Part shown: positions 45,139-54,782 of the stretch, piece by piece
Numbering within the stretch: position 1 is the first letter of the stretch
Layout: each line of letters begins with the position of its first letter
Notes under the pieces: model-generated
What the model was told of the DNA's origin: nothing
What the model saw: only the letters and a program-made list of their open reading frames with translations
The model's database searches: none
Source: Kocuria marina
GTDB taxonomy: Bacteria > Actinomycetota > Actinomycetes > Actinomycetales > Micrococcaceae
Reading direction: 5' to 3'
Assembly: GCA_014652975.1 (NCBI GenBank)
Contig: BMZV01000004.1
Coordinates: forward strand, 1 to 64,000
Length of the DNA: 64,000 bases
Translations under genes and position numbers: made by a program

Positions 45139-46243
45139 AGTGATCCCATCCTTCGACGACGTCGCGACCGAACCACTGCCGTGGGCTCCGGCCCGCAATG
45201 GTCACGGTGCCGCGCTCGTGGCGCCGCTGCCGTGCTCCGTTCCCTGCTGACGAGCCACCGCCCCGGGGGCCGTCCTCGCGGGGCAAGGGTGCACACGAGC
45301 CTATCGCACGGACCCCGGACGGCAACGGGGATTCCACAGGGAGCACGGCGAGCAGACCGTGGTCCTCACCCCCCGTGAGCACCCACTGCCACGGGTCCAC
45401 CCCAACGGCTTCCCCCGCGTGGGCGAGCGTGTGCACCGCGGGTTCCAGGGCCTGCGGGTCCAGGTCGATGCTCACGCCGCTCGCTCGTGCGATCCGGCGG
45501 ACATCGCGCAACAGACCGTCCGAGATGTCGAGCATGGCGATCGCCCCTGCCCGAGCGATTTCCGCCCCCACGGAAACGGGCGGGGCCGGTCGCAGTTGGG
45601 CGCGGTGCAGCGCGGTCCGTTCGGGCTCGGGGACGCCGTCCCAGCGCCCCGGCACGGGGGTCTGCAGGGCGTCCAGTCCGGCCGCCGCGCGGCCGAGCAC
45701 GCCCACGTGCACGAGAGTCCCGCCCCGTCCGGCCCCACTGCGCAGTACGGGCTCACCCTCGAGCCTGCCCAGGACCGTGGCCGTGACGGACAGTTCCCGC
45801 CCCCGCCCGAGGTCCCCGCCCACGAGCGCGCACTCCGCCGCGCCCAGTTCACCGAAGGCCCGCGAGAGTCCCGCCGCGAACTCGGAAACCCATGCGACCT
45901 GGGTGTCCCCCGGCATGGTGAGGGACACGACCATGGCCGTGGGCACGGCCCCCATGGCGGCGATGTCCGCGAGGTTCTGCGCGGCGCACTTGTGCCCCAC
46001 GTCCGCGCCGGTGGTGCGGTAACCGCACGGCCACACGATCGCGAAGTCCTGGTCCACGGTCAGCGTGTCCGTGGTGACCACGACCCGCTCGCCGGGGGCC
46101 GCGATCACGGCGCAGTCGTCCCCGGGTCCCACCAGGACGTGCGGTCCGTCCGTGGTGGCGCCCGGGAGGAACGCGTCCAGCAGCTCGGTCTCGCTGAGTT
46201 GGGACACGGTGGTCCCGGGCGGGGCGGCGGGCTCGTGCGTCAT
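45128..46243 (-). CDS. thiL: Thiamine-monophosphate kinase
   Basis: Final step to thiamine pyrophosphate. Motifs: GPGDDCAVI, TTDTLTVDQDF, GADVGHKCAAQNLADIAAMGA, ALVGGDLGRG, MLDISDGLLRDV and LTGGEDHGLLA. The length of 371 is slightly long because of an Arg/Gly-rich stretch near residue 330. Start ATG at 46243. I see no TPP riboswitch in the 74 bases before it. Coupled to the DhaL gene and recG. Confidence 0.94.
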   Translation of the reverse strand: MTHEPAAPPGTTVSQLSETELLDAFLPGATTDGPHVLVGPGDDCAVIAAPGERVVVTTDTLTVDQDFAIVWPCGYRTTGADVGHKCAAQNLADIAAMGAVPTAMVVSLTMPGDTQVAWVSEFAAGLSRAFGELGAAECALVGGDLGRGRELSVTATVLGRLEGEPVLRSGAGRGGTLVHVGVLGRAAAGLDALQTPVPGRWDGVPEPERTALHRAQLRPAPPVSVGAEIARAGAIAMLDISDGLLRDVRRIARASGVSIDLDPQALEPAVHTLAHAGEAVGVDPWQWVLTGGEDHGLLAVLPVESPLPSGVRAIGSCAPLPREDGPRGGGSSAGNGARQRRHERGTVTIAGRSPRQWFGRDVVEGWDHFEP

Positions 46244-46317
46244 GTCCCTTACACTAGCGAGCCATTCCGACGGGCACAGTCACCGAACTCCCGGGTGCAG
46301 CACCTATCCTGGGTGCC

Positions 46318-46944
46318 ATGATTCCCCCGGCCCCGCAGCACCCGTCCACGCCCACGTCCGCCGCGCAGGCCCCCGGGACTCGGCCGCGGCTGCGCGGCGT
46401 CGTACGAGGCGCAGGGCACGACGCCGCCACGGGGCGCGGGAGGGCGCGACCGACGTCGTCGTCCCGCCGCCGCGTGGCCGGCGCGGCTGTGGTGGGTGCG
46501 CTCGTGCTCACCGGGTGCGGTTCGACCGTGACCGTGGACGGCGCCCCGGACAACGCCAACCCCGACTGCGCGTCCGTGATGCTCGCGATGCCCGAGTCGG
46601 TGAGCGGGATGGATCAGCGGGAGACCTCGAGCCAGGGCACCACGGCCTACGGGGACCCGTCGGCCATGATCGTGCGCTGCGGCGCGGAGGAACCGGGACC
46701 CACCACGGACCCGTGCACGAACGTCAACGGCGTGGACTGGCTGATCTCCGAGGTGCCGGATCAGAAGGACCAGTGGCGCGCGGTGACCTACGGCCGTTCC
46801 CCCGCGGTGGAGGTGCTCTTCGACAGCAGCCGCGTGCCGTCCTCGACCGCGCTCGTGGACACGGGATCCGCCATGCAGAACATCGAGCAGACCCGGCAGT
46901 GCCTGTCCGTCAAGGACACCCTAGAGCAGCAGGGCCGCCCCTAG
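46318..46944 (+). CDS. DUF3515 family lipoprotein
   Basis: A 55-residue basic N-terminal stretch is followed by a hydrophobic core (VAGAAVVGALVLTGCG) with lipobox LTGC, so the mature part is likely extracellular and lipid-anchored. The rest (CASVMLAMPESVSGM, MIVRCGAEEPGP, LISEVPDQ, PAVEVLFD) fits DUF3515, a family of unknown function regularly near thiL and ddl in Actinobacteria. The unusually long N-region may mean that the true start is internal. Divergent from thiL. Confidence 0.85.
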   Translation: MIPPAPQHPSTPTSAAQAPGTRPRLRGVVRGAGHDAATGRGRARPTSSSRRRVAGAAVVGALVLTGCGSTVTVDGAPDNANPDCASVMLAMPESVSGMDQRETSSQGTTAYGDPSAMIVRCGAEEPGPTTDPCTNVNGVDWLISEVPDQKDQWRAVTYGRSPAVEVLFDSSRVPSSTALVDTGSAMQNIEQTRQCLSVKDTLEQQGRP

Positions 46945-46953
46945 AAGGCGGCC

Positions 46954-48036
46954 TCACTCGACCGTGACCTCCACCCGGGCCCACGAGTTGTTCACGTAAC
47001 CCTTGGGGTTCCACAGCGCTCGCGGTGACTCCGGCTGGCACGCGCCGGTGCTGTCCCACGCGCGGGCCATCAGGACGTGGGACCCGGCCCCGGTCACCGG
47101 GACGAGTGCCTCCCAGTGCTGCCACGCCCACGGGGAGGCCGCCGCATCCAGCTCGGCCTGGTGCCACGTGCGCCCGTCGTCCCCGGAGACGTCCACGCGC
47201 GCCACCGTGCGATCGTCCCCCGCGTACGCGTACCCGGTGACGCGCACCGGACCGCCCGGAACGTGCTCGTGCTCCTCCGGGCTCAGGATGTCGCAGTTCA
47301 ACGCGACGGATCCCAGACTGATGCCGTCCCCCGGCCCGGCGTGATCCGGGTCCGCCTCGGGCGGCAGGACGCGATAGGCCGTGGCCTGGAAGTAGTTCTC
47401 GGACGGGTCCGCGCGCACCGTGATCCCGCGCAACCACTTGACGCTGCGCGCCCCCACGTACCCGGGGACGACGACGCGCACGGGCGCCCCGTGCACCAAG
47501 GGCAGGGGTTCGCCGTTCATCGCCCACGCGAGCAGCACCTCGGACGACAACGCCTTGGCGAGCGGGATCGACCCGCCGTAGGCCTGCGGGGGATCCGCGA
47601 GGTCGGAAACGTCCGAGGCCGTGAACTCCACGTGCCGGGCGCCGTCCGCGACACCGACCGACCGCAGGACGTCGCACAATCGAGCCCCGGTCCACGGCGC
47701 GGTGGAGGTGGCCCCGGGTCCCCACGGGTCCTCCCCCGGGATGTCACGCACGGGCAGGAAACCGGCACGGCGATTGCCCGCGCACTGCATCGTGGCCGTG
47801 AGCGTGTGGTGCGTGAACTCCTCCCGCAACCGTTCCGGCGTGAAGCTCGCGGACTCGTCGACGAGCCCGTCGACCGTGACCGCCCAGTCCCCGGGGTCGT
47901 TCTCGGGCACCGGGCCGTGATTGCGCACGTAGAAGGAATCGGGGGTCGTGATCGGATCGTGGAGTCCCGACCGGGGTGGTTCCGCGTTGTACGGGTTGGT
48001 CTCGTGGACGATCATGTCATCGCGTTTGTGCCACAC
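46954..48036 (-). CDS. Sulfite-oxidase-family molybdenum enzyme
   Basis: The molybdopterin domain (residues 30-235) contains MQCAGNRRAGF with the Cys that ligates molybdenum, and HGAPVRVVVPGYVGARSVKWL. The C-terminal dimerisation domain (VRVTGYAYAGDDRTVARVDVSGDDGRTWHQA) follows. There is no Tat signal or haem domain, so it should be cytoplasmic; electron acceptor unknown. Sulfite oxidation is the family activity. The GTG at 48036 has AAGGGG ahead; 360 residues. It stands alone between the DUF3515 gene and ddl. Confidence 0.88.
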   Translation of the reverse strand: MWHKRDDMIVHETNPYNAEPPRSGLHDPITTPDSFYVRNHGPVPENDPGDWAVTVDGLVDESASFTPERLREEFTHHTLTATMQCAGNRRAGFLPVRDIPGEDPWGPGATSTAPWTGARLCDVLRSVGVADGARHVEFTASDVSDLADPPQAYGGSIPLAKALSSEVLLAWAMNGEPLPLVHGAPVRVVVPGYVGARSVKWLRGITVRADPSENYFQATAYRVLPPEADPDHAGPGDGISLGSVALNCDILSPEEHEHVPGGPVRVTGYAYAGDDRTVARVDVSGDDGRTWHQAELDAAASPWAWQHWEALVPVTGAGSHVLMARAWDSTGACQPESPRALWNPKGYVNNSWARVEVTVE

Positions 48037-48094
48037 GGGTGCCCCTTCCGACCCCGGCGTTCACGCGACCCTCACGCGGCGTGCGTGGGCGGAT

Positions 48095-49246
48095 TCAGCG
48101 CAGCCCCACGGGCCGTTCGAGCGCCAGGGTGATCAACTCGTCGATCAGTGCACTGTACTGCAGCCCGCTCGCGTCCCACATGCGCGGGTACATGGAGATG
48201 GGGGTGAACCCGGGCATGGTGTTGATCTCGTTGATGATCACGCGGTGATCGGGCGTCACGAAGAAGTCGCAGCGTGCGAGTCCCTCACCGTCCACGGCGT
48301 GGAACGCGCGCACCGCCTCGCGGCGCAGCGTGTCGATCACGTCCTCCGGGAGCTTCGCGGGGCACGAGAGTGCAGCGCCGTCGTCTTCAAGGTACTTGGC
48401 CTCGAAGTCGTAGAACGCGTGACCCTGCACCTCGATCTCCCCGGGCAGGGACGCGCGGGCCTCGTCGGTGCCGTGGCCACCCAGGACGGCGCACTCGATC
48501 TCACGGCCGTCGATGCCCGCCTCGATCACGAGCTTGCGGTCGTGTTCGCGCGCGGTCTCGATGGCCGCGTCCAGTCCGGAGGGGTCGTCCACCCGGGTGA
48601 TCCCGAAGGACGACCCGGCGCGCGCGGGCTTGACGAAGACCGGGAAGCCCAGCTCGGCGACGGCGCGGTGCACGCCCTGCGGGTCGGTGCGCCACGTGCG
48701 GTCGTGGACCACGGTGTACGGACCCACCTCGAGTCCGGCGGCCTGGAACGCGAGCTTCATGAAGTGCTTGTCCATCCCGATCGCCGAGGCCGCCACGCCG
48801 CACCCCACGTACGGCAGGTCCGCGAGCTCGAGCAGCCCCTGCAGGGTCCCGTCCTCACCGAACGGACCGTGCAGCAACGGGAAGACGATGTCCACGTGGC
48901 GGCCGCGGGTCAGGGCGGCACCGTGCTCGTCCGAATCGTGGATCAGCAGCCGGCTGTCCCCCGTCTGCAGGGGCAGGCTCACTCGTCGCCGCCCCACGGG
49001 CAGCTGCGCCATGGGCTGCTCGTCCAGCAGCGCCTCGAGTTCCTCCTGGGAGTACAGGAACCATGCGCCGTCCGTGGAGATCCCCACACTCACCACGTCC
49101 CACGTGTCACGGTCGATGGCCCGCAGTACCGAGCGCGCTGTGATGAGGGAGACGGAATGTTCCGACGAGCGCCCGCCGAACACGACCGCGACACACGGCT
49201 TACTGCCCGCGGCGGTGGACTCGGGGTTCTCGTGGGTGGTGCTCAT
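48095..49246 (-). CDS. ddl: D-alanine--D-alanine ligase
   Basis: Makes the D-Ala-D-Ala ends of peptidoglycan precursors. ATP-grasp motifs: VVFGGRSSEHSVSLITA, LHGPFGEDGTLQG, FVKPARAGSSFGITRV, CDFFVT and INEINTMPGFTPISMYP. The length of 383 fits the actinobacterial form. The ATG at 49246 overlaps the gpsA stop. Confidence 0.96.
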   Translation of the reverse strand: MSTTHENPESTAAGSKPCVAVVFGGRSSEHSVSLITARSVLRAIDRDTWDVVSVGISTDGAWFLYSQEELEALLDEQPMAQLPVGRRRVSLPLQTGDSRLLIHDSDEHGAALTRGRHVDIVFPLLHGPFGEDGTLQGLLELADLPYVGCGVAASAIGMDKHFMKLAFQAAGLEVGPYTVVHDRTWRTDPQGVHRAVAELGFPVFVKPARAGSSFGITRVDDPSGLDAAIETAREHDRKLVIEAGIDGREIECAVLGGHGTDEARASLPGEIEVQGHAFYDFEAKYLEDDGAALSCPAKLPEDVIDTLRREAVRAFHAVDGEGLARCDFFVTPDHRVIINEINTMPGFTPISMYPRMWDASGLQYSALIDELITLALERPVGLR

Positions 49247-50313
49247 GCGCTGTTCCCTTCGGATTTCAGATCGCGGCCCAACAGCCTGGGCGCCAGTTCG
49301 TGGACCGGAACGTCGTTGCGCAGTACGCTCACCACGGCCTCCGTGATGGGCATGTCCACGCCGTGGCGGCGCGCGAGGGCGAGGACCGCGGGGGCGGACT
49401 TGATCCCCTCCGCGGTCTGGGTCATGGCGTCCTGCACCTGCTCGAGGCTCAGTCCGGCCCCCAGGAGCCTACCGGCCGTGTGGTTGCGGGACAGGGAGGA
49501 CGAGCACGTGGCCACGAGGTCGCCCATCCCTGACAACCCCGACAAGGTGGTCAGGTCGCCGCCCAGCGCCAGGGCCAGCCGTGTGGTCTCGGCCAGGCCG
49601 CGCGTCATGACCGAAGCTTTGGAGTTGTCCCCGTAGCCGCGGCCGTCGCAGATCCCCACGCACAGGGCGATCACGTTCTTCACGAGACCGCCGATCTCGG
49701 TGCCGATCACGTCCGTGTTCGTATAGGGCCGGAAATAGGGTGCGGCACAGCAGCGCGCAACCCACGCGGCGGTGTCGTGATCGGTGGCCGCGACCACGGA
49801 AGCCGTGGGTTCCTCCCGCGCGATCTCCATGGCCAGGTTGGGCCCCGAGAGCACGCACGTGCGCCGGGCCCACTCCTCCGCGGTGCGCTGCGTGTGTTCG
49901 GCGAGCACCTGAGCGATCACCTGGGTCATCCGCAGCCCGGTCCCGGATTCGAGTCCCTTGGCCAGGGACAGGATCACGGCCTCCGGTTCCACGTACGACG
50001 CCGCCGCGCCCAGTTGCGCGCGCAGCGATTGGGCGGGGATCGCGGCGACCACGAGGTCCGCTCCCGCGAGCGCCGAGCGCAGGTCGCTCGAATACTCGAG
50101 GGTTTCCGGTAGCTCGATCTCCGGGACGTAGCGGTCGTTGCGGTGCTCGCGGGCGATCCGCTGCATCGACTCGGGATCGCGGCCCCACAGACACACGGTG
50201 CGCTGGGCGCCGACATCCGCGGCGGCGTCCGCGAGGACCTTGGCGAACGTGGTGCCCCACGAACCCGCTCCCAGCACGGTGACCTTGCGGGGACCGTTCG
50301 GATCCGGCGTCAC
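49243..50313 (-). CDS. gpsA: Glycerol-3-phosphate dehydrogenase [NAD(P)+]
   Basis: Makes sn-glycerol-3-phosphate for phospholipids from dihydroxyacetone phosphate. Rossmann motif VLGAGSWGTTFAKVLAD opens the protein; VLSGPNLAMEIA and EIGGLVKNVIAL carry the catalytic lysine region; GMGDLVATCSSSLSRNHT the C-terminal signature. 356 residues from a GTG that overlaps the plsC stop. The pair plsC-gpsA joins acceptor synthesis and acylation. Confidence 0.95.
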   Translation of the reverse strand: MTPDPNGPRKVTVLGAGSWGTTFAKVLADAAADVGAQRTVCLWGRDPESMQRIAREHRNDRYVPEIELPETLEYSSDLRSALAGADLVVAAIPAQSLRAQLGAAASYVEPEAVILSLAKGLESGTGLRMTQVIAQVLAEHTQRTAEEWARRTCVLSGPNLAMEIAREEPTASVVAATDHDTAAWVARCCAAPYFRPYTNTDVIGTEIGGLVKNVIALCVGICDGRGYGDNSKASVMTRGLAETTRLALALGGDLTTLSGLSGMGDLVATCSSSLSRNHTAGRLLGAGLSLEQVQDAMTQTAEGIKSAPAVLALARRHGVDMPITEAVVSVLRNDVPVHELAPRLLGRDLKSEGNSA

Positions 50314-51053
50314 GGGGCCACCTTCCCGGCTCGCGGGTCGAAGAGCTCGCGCGGTGCTTCTTCTTGCCGCAACTCACCCAGTAGATCGGTGATCGCACCC
50401 ATGATGGATTCGGTGGCCTTCGTGAGCTCGTCGGAGGACGGATGACCAGGGCGCTGGAGACCGCCGGGGACGAGGTCCTCCGGGTGCATCGGCTCTCCCA
50501 CGAGCACGTCCACGCGCTTACGGGGCCACAGGCTCACCGTGCGGTGACCGCTGGGGTCCCGGTACAGGATCTCCTGGTCCCCCCAGTGCGCCATGGGCAC
50601 CACCGGGACGCCGGCCTTGAGCGCGAGACGAGCGGCTCCCGTGCGCCCGCGCATGGGCCACATCTCGGTGTCCAGCGTGATGGTGCCCTCCGGATACACG
50701 ATTACGGCGCCGCCGCTGTCGAGTTCGGCCAGGGCGGCCACCAGGGAGTCCTTGGCGCGCGAGGTTCCTCGGTACACGGGGACCTGCCCGATCTTCGCGA
50801 TGATGGTGCCCACCACCGGGACCCGGAACAACGACTCCTTGGCCAGGAACCGCGGCATGATCCCGGACGCGTACACCGGGTAGGCCACGGTGATCGGATC
50901 GAGCTCCGTGAGATGGTTGGCCACCACCACGAAACCGCCGGAGTCCGGGAAGTTCTCCCGGCCACGCCAGTGGGATCTGGCGAACAGTCGGTAGACGGGG
51001 ATCACCGTCCCCGCGAGGACGCGGAACGTTGAACGCTGCGAGGTCCTACTCAT
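50310..51053 (-). CDS. plsC: 1-acyl-sn-glycerol-3-phosphate acyltransferase family protein
   Basis: Acylates lysophosphatidate to phosphatidate at the inner membrane face. Motif I is NHLTELDP (His-x4-Asp) and motif III VIVYPEGTIT; a hydrophobic segment precedes motif I. The ATG at 51053 with AAGGAG about 11 bases upstream is preferred to a GTG at 51065; 247 residues. Coupled to gpsA downstream and following murA. Confidence 0.92.
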   Translation of the reverse strand: MSRTSQRSTFRVLAGTVIPVYRLFARSHWRGRENFPDSGGFVVVANHLTELDPITVAYPVYASGIMPRFLAKESLFRVPVVGTIIAKIGQVPVYRGTSRAKDSLVAALAELDSGGAVIVYPEGTITLDTEMWPMRGRTGAARLALKAGVPVVPMAHWGDQEILYRDPSGHRTVSLWPRKRVDVLVGEPMHPEDLVPGGLQRPGHPSSDELTKATESIMGAITDLLGELRQEEAPRELFDPRAGKVAP

Positions 51054-51125
51054 CCGGGCTGTCACTCCTTGCTGGACGGATTGCAGTTCCCTCGATCGGG
51101 TGAGCCGTGCGGTGCGGGCGGGGGC

Positions 51126-52445
51126 TCACCGCTCGTCGACGGTGAAGTTCGCGCCCAGCCCACCCAGTTTGTCGGTGAAGTGCTCGTAGCCGCGCTTGAT
51201 CAGTTCCACACCGGTCACGTGCGAGACGCCCTCCGCGGACAGCGCCGCGATCAGGTGGGAGAACCCGCCGCGCAGGTCCGGGATGTGGATGTCGGTGGCG
51301 TGCAACGGCGTGGGGCCGGAGATCACGGCGGAGTGCAGGAAGTTGCGCTGCCCGAAGCGGCACGGCACCGAGCCCAGGCACTCGCGGTGCAACTGGATCA
51401 CGGCGCCCATGCGGTTGAGCGCGCGCGTGAAGCCGAAACGGTTCTCGTACACGGTCTCGTGCACGATCGACACGCCCTTGGCCTGGGTCAACACGACCAC
51501 GAGCGGTTGCTGCCAGTCGGTCATGAAGCCGGGGTGCACGTCCGTCTCCACGATCAGGGGGTTGAGGTCCCCGCCCGGGTGGTAGAAGCGGATGCCGTCC
51601 TCGCGGATGTCCAGCCCACCACCCACCTTGCGGAAGGTGTTGAGGAAGGTCATCATGTCCGCCTGCTTGGCGCCGGCCACGAAGATGTCACCACCGGTGG
51701 CCAGTGCCGCGGAACCCCACGACGCCGCTTCCATGCGGTCGGGCAGCGCGCTGTGCACGTACCCCGTGAGTTCAGGAACGCCCTCGATGCGGATCACACG
51801 GTCCGTCTGCACGGTGATGAGCGCGCCCATCTTCTGCAGGATCGCGATCAGGTCCATGATCTCGGGCTCGGTCGCGGCACCGCGCAGCTCGGTATGGCCC
51901 TCGGCACGCGTGGCGGAGAGCAGCACCTGTTCCGTGGCCCCCACGGACGGGTACGGCAGGTCGATCTTGGCGCCCTGCAACCCGTGCGGTGCACTCATCC
52001 GGATCCCCGAATCGAGCTTCTCCACCTTGGCGCCGAAATTGCGCAGCACCTCGAGGTGGTAGTTGATGGGTCGGTCACCGATCCGGCACCCGCCCAGGTC
52101 CGGGATGAACGCCTCTCCCAGGGCGTGCAACAGCGGGCCGCACAGCAGAATCGGGATCCGCGAGTCGCCGGCGTGGGCGTCGATGTCCGCATGGCGGGCA
52201 CGAGTCACGTTGGTGGGGTCGAGCGTCAACTCACCCCGGGCGTCGTCGCGCGTGACCTCCACACCGTGCAGGCTCAGCAGGTCCGTGACGACCTTGACGT
52301 CCTTGATCTCCGGCACGTTGCCCAGCGTGGAAGGAGTGGAGCCGAGCAGCGCGGCCACCATGGCCTTGGGAACCAGGTTCTTGGCGCCGCGTACCGTCAC
52401 CTGACCCGACAGCGGAACGCCGCCGGTGATGCGCAAAGAAGTCAT
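51126..52445 (-). CDS. murA: UDP-N-acetylglucosamine 1-carboxyvinyltransferase MurA
   Basis: First committed step of peptidoglycan synthesis. The N-terminal VRGAKN has the catalytic Lys-Asn pair and DLGGCRIGDRP has Cys120, the residue attacked by fosfomycin; so the enzyme is of the fosfomycin-sensitive type by sequence. DLRGGFSHLIAAL carries the conserved Arg. 439 residues. It starts the murA-plsC-gpsA-ddl series. Confidence 0.96.
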   Translation of the reverse strand: MTSLRITGGVPLSGQVTVRGAKNLVPKAMVAALLGSTPSTLGNVPEIKDVKVVTDLLSLHGVEVTRDDARGELTLDPTNVTRARHADIDAHAGDSRIPILLCGPLLHALGEAFIPDLGGCRIGDRPINYHLEVLRNFGAKVEKLDSGIRMSAPHGLQGAKIDLPYPSVGATEQVLLSATRAEGHTELRGAATEPEIMDLIAILQKMGALITVQTDRVIRIEGVPELTGYVHSALPDRMEAASWGSAALATGGDIFVAGAKQADMMTFLNTFRKVGGGLDIREDGIRFYHPGGDLNPLIVETDVHPGFMTDWQQPLVVVLTQAKGVSIVHETVYENRFGFTRALNRMGAVIQLHRECLGSVPCRFGQRNFLHSAVISGPTPLHATDIHIPDLRGGFSHLIAALSAEGVSHVTGVELIKRGYEHFTDKLGGLGANFTVDER

Positions 52446-52542
52446 GACCTACCGATCTGCGGGAAGGGATCTCCCGGGCGCGGAACACGCACGGGACCTC
52501 GACATTCTACCGGCTCGAACCGCTGATCGGTCCAGCCGCCAC

Positions 52543-53142
52543 TCAGGTTCGGGCGGGCAGCGTGGTGGGCTTGAACGCGGGGCGGGTGCGCTCGTACGCA
52601 TCGATGTCCGCCTCATGCTGCAGGGTCAACCCGATGTCGTCGAGACCCTCCATGAGCCGCCAGCGGGTGTAGTCGTCGATCTGGAAGGGCACCGTCACGG
52701 GCCCGCACGTGACGGTGCGCGACTCCAGGTTCACCTGGATCTCCACGCCGGGCTGCTCCTCCATGAGCTTCCACAGCAACTCCACGTCCGACTGGTCCAC
52801 CTGCGCCGCAAGCAATCCCTGCTTGCCCGAGTTGCCGCGGAAGATGTCCGCGAAACGGGAGGAGATCACGGCCTTGAACCCGTAGTCGCGCAGCGCCCAC
52901 ACGGCGTGCTCGCGCGACGACCCCGTACCGAAGTCCGCGCCGGCCACGAGCACGGAAGCGTTGCGGTACTCGGGCTGGTTGAGCACGAACTCGGGGTTCT
53001 TGCGCCACCCGGCGAACAGGGCGTCGTCGAAACCGGTCTTGGTGATGCGCTTGAGGTAGACGGCGGGGATGATCTGGTCGGTGTCCACGTTCGACTGCTT
53101 GAGCGGGGCACCCACGCCCCGGTGGGTGGTGAACTTCTCCAT
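52543..53142 (-). CDS. leuD: 3-isopropylmalate dehydratase small subunit
   Basis: Swivel-domain partner of Leu[14 protein letters not shown] and [14 protein letters not shown] are the family motifs; 199 residues. It follows leuC after 46 bases on the same strand, so the pair forms the two-subunit isomerase of leucine synthesis. Confidence 0.96.
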   Translation of the reverse strand: MEKFTTHRGVGAPLKQSNVDTDQIIPAVYLKRITKTGFDDALFAGWRKNPEFVLNQPEYRNASVLVAGADFGTGSSREHAVWALRDYGFKAVISSRFADIFRGNSGKQGLLAAQVDQSDVELLWKLMEEQPGVEIQVNLESRTVTCGPVTVPFQIDDYTRWRLMEGLDDIGLTLQHEADIDAYERTRPAFKPTTLPART

Positions 53143-53188
53143 GGCTGTGTCCTTTTCTGGTGGTGTACGTCGCGGCGGGTTCCGGGGC

Positions 53189-54622
53189 TCAGGCCACCGG
53201 CTCGAGGTCCGACGGCGCGCTGAGGGTCCCCCGCACGGCCGTGGCCGCCGCGACCACCGGCGACACCAGGTGGGTGCGCCCGCCCTTGCCCTGGCGCCCC
53301 TCGAAGTTGCGGTTGGACGTGGAGGCGCAGCGCTCCCCCGGCGCCAACTGGTCCGGATTCATCCCGAGGCACATGGAGCATCCCGCGAAGCGCCAGTCCG
53401 CGCCGAAGTCCGTGAACACCTTGTCCAGCCCCTCGGCCTCGGCCTGCAAGCGCACCTTGGCGGAACCGGGGACAACCATGACCCGCACGTTCTCGGCCTT
53501 GCTGCGGCCCTTGACGATCGCCGCGGCGGCCCGCAGGTCCTCGATGCGGGAGTTGGTGCACGAGCCCAGGAACACGGTGTCCACGGGGATCTGCTTCATG
53601 GGTGTTCCGGCTTCCAGGCCCATGTACTCGAGGGCGCGCCGCGCGGCGTCCTTGGCGTTGTCGTCCCCGGCGTCCTCCGGATCCGGGACCGCCTGGGACA
53701 GCGGCACGCCCTGACCCGGGTTGGTGCCCCACGTGACGAACGGCTCCAGTTCATCCGCGTTGATGAACACTTCGCGGTCGAACGTGGCGCCCTCATCCGT
53801 GTGCAGGGTCTTCCAGTACTCCACGGCGGCGTCCCAGTCCTCACCCTGCGGCGCGTGCGGGCGGCCCTCGACGTAGTCGAACGTGGTCCGGTCCGGCGCG
53901 ATCATCCCCGCCCGCGCACCCGCCTCGATCGACATGTTGCAGATCGTCATGCGCGCTTCCATGGACAGGGAGCGGATCGCGGACCCGCGGTACTCGAGCA
54001 CGTGACCCTGCCCGCCGCCCGTGCCGATCTTGGCGATCACGGCCAGGATGATGTCCTTGGAACTGACCCCCGGCTTGAGCGTGCCCTCCACATTGATGGC
54101 CATGGTCTTGAACGGTGCGAGCGAGAGGGTCTGGGTGGCCATGACGTGCTCCACCTCGGACGTGCCGATCCCGAACGCGAGCGCCCCGAAGGCTCCATGC
54201 GTGGATGTGTGGGAGTCACCGCACACCACGGTCATCCCCGGCTGGGTCAGCCCCAGCTGCGGACCCACCACGTGCACGATCCCCTGTTCGGCGTCCCCCA
54301 GAGAGTGCAGCCGCACACCGAATTCCTCGCAGTTGCGGCGCAGCGTCTCGATCTGCTTGCGGGAGGTCTCGTCCGCGATGGTCGAGAAGATGTTTTCGGT
54401 GGGCGTGTTGTGATCCTCGGTCGCGATCGTCAGATCGGTGCGCCGCAGTCCGCGTCCGGCCAGCCGCAGGCCTTCGAAGGCCTGGGGGCTCGTGACCTCG
54501 TGGAGCAGGTGGAGGTCGATGTAGATCAGGTCGGGGCGTCCGGCCTCACCCTGGCGCACCAGGTGGTCGTTCCACACCTTCTCCGCCAGCGTCCGCGGCG
54601 CGGTGGTCTGTGTGCTCGTCAT
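53189..54622 (-). CDS. leuC: 3-isopropylmalate dehydratase large subunit
   Basis: Aconitase-family enzyme. The [4Fe-4S] cysteines are in FLGSCTNSR and [33 protein letters not shown] is the active-site stretch. 477 residues. The ATG at 54622 has CAGGAG about eight bases upstream. The upstream region carries a dyad operator shared with the divergent IclR-type regulator. leuB lies at the window end; leuA is not in the window. Confidence 0.97.
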   Translation of the reverse strand: MTSTQTTAPRTLAEKVWNDHLVRQGEAGRPDLIYIDLHLLHEVTSPQAFEGLRLAGRGLRRTDLTIATEDHNTPTENIFSTIADETSRKQIETLRRNCEEFGVRLHSLGDAEQGIVHVVGPQLGLTQPGMTVVCGDSHTSTHGAFGALAFGIGTSEVEHVMATQTLSLAPFKTMAINVEGTLKPGVSSKDIILAVIAKIGTGGGQGHVLEYRGSAIRSLSMEARMTICNMSIEAGARAGMIAPDRTTFDYVEGRPHAPQGEDWDAAVEYWKTLHTDEGATFDREVFINADELEPFVTWGTNPGQGVPLSQAVPDPEDAGDDNAKDAARRALEYMGLEAGTPMKQIPVDTVFLGSCTNSRIEDLRAAAAIVKGRSKAENVRVMVVPGSAKVRLQAEAEGLDKVFTDFGADWRFAGCSMCLGMNPDQLAPGERCASTSNRNFEGRQGKGGRTHLVSPVVAAATAVRGTLSAPSDLEPVA

Positions 54623-54747
54623 CTCGTCACTCCTGCTCGTGTCCTGGCGTGCGGTGGGCGACGCCGCGTGGGCGGCGTTCGCGCGTCCCGCACGTGACCG
54701 TTGCCATCATGGTCATCGCTCGCGGCGAGTAGTTCCACTCCTCGGAC

Positions 54748-54773
54748 TTGCTTCTCGCATTGTGAGACGGCAA
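54748..54773. promoter_or_regulatory. Dyad operator between leuC and the IclR-type regulator
   Basis: TTGC-T-TCTC and GAGA-CG-GCAA form an inverted repeat around a 7-base centre (54748-54773), ten bases before the regulator start and about 125 bases upstream of leuC. The core GCATTGTGAGA resembles the leuCD operators described for LtbR/NdgR-type IclR regulators. The regulator likely controls leuCD and itself from here. Confidence 0.6.
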
Positions 54774-54782
54774 TATCAAGGC

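Noticed and set aside
46244-46317. TPP riboswitch in front of thiL
   Set aside because: Only 74 bases separate thiL from the divergent gene and no thi-box sequence is present.
54627-54710. Short upstream frame ahead of leuC that could be a leader peptide
   Set aside because: It encodes about 29 residues with no leucine codons in a row and no attenuator-like pair of hairpins, so leucine attenuation is not supported.
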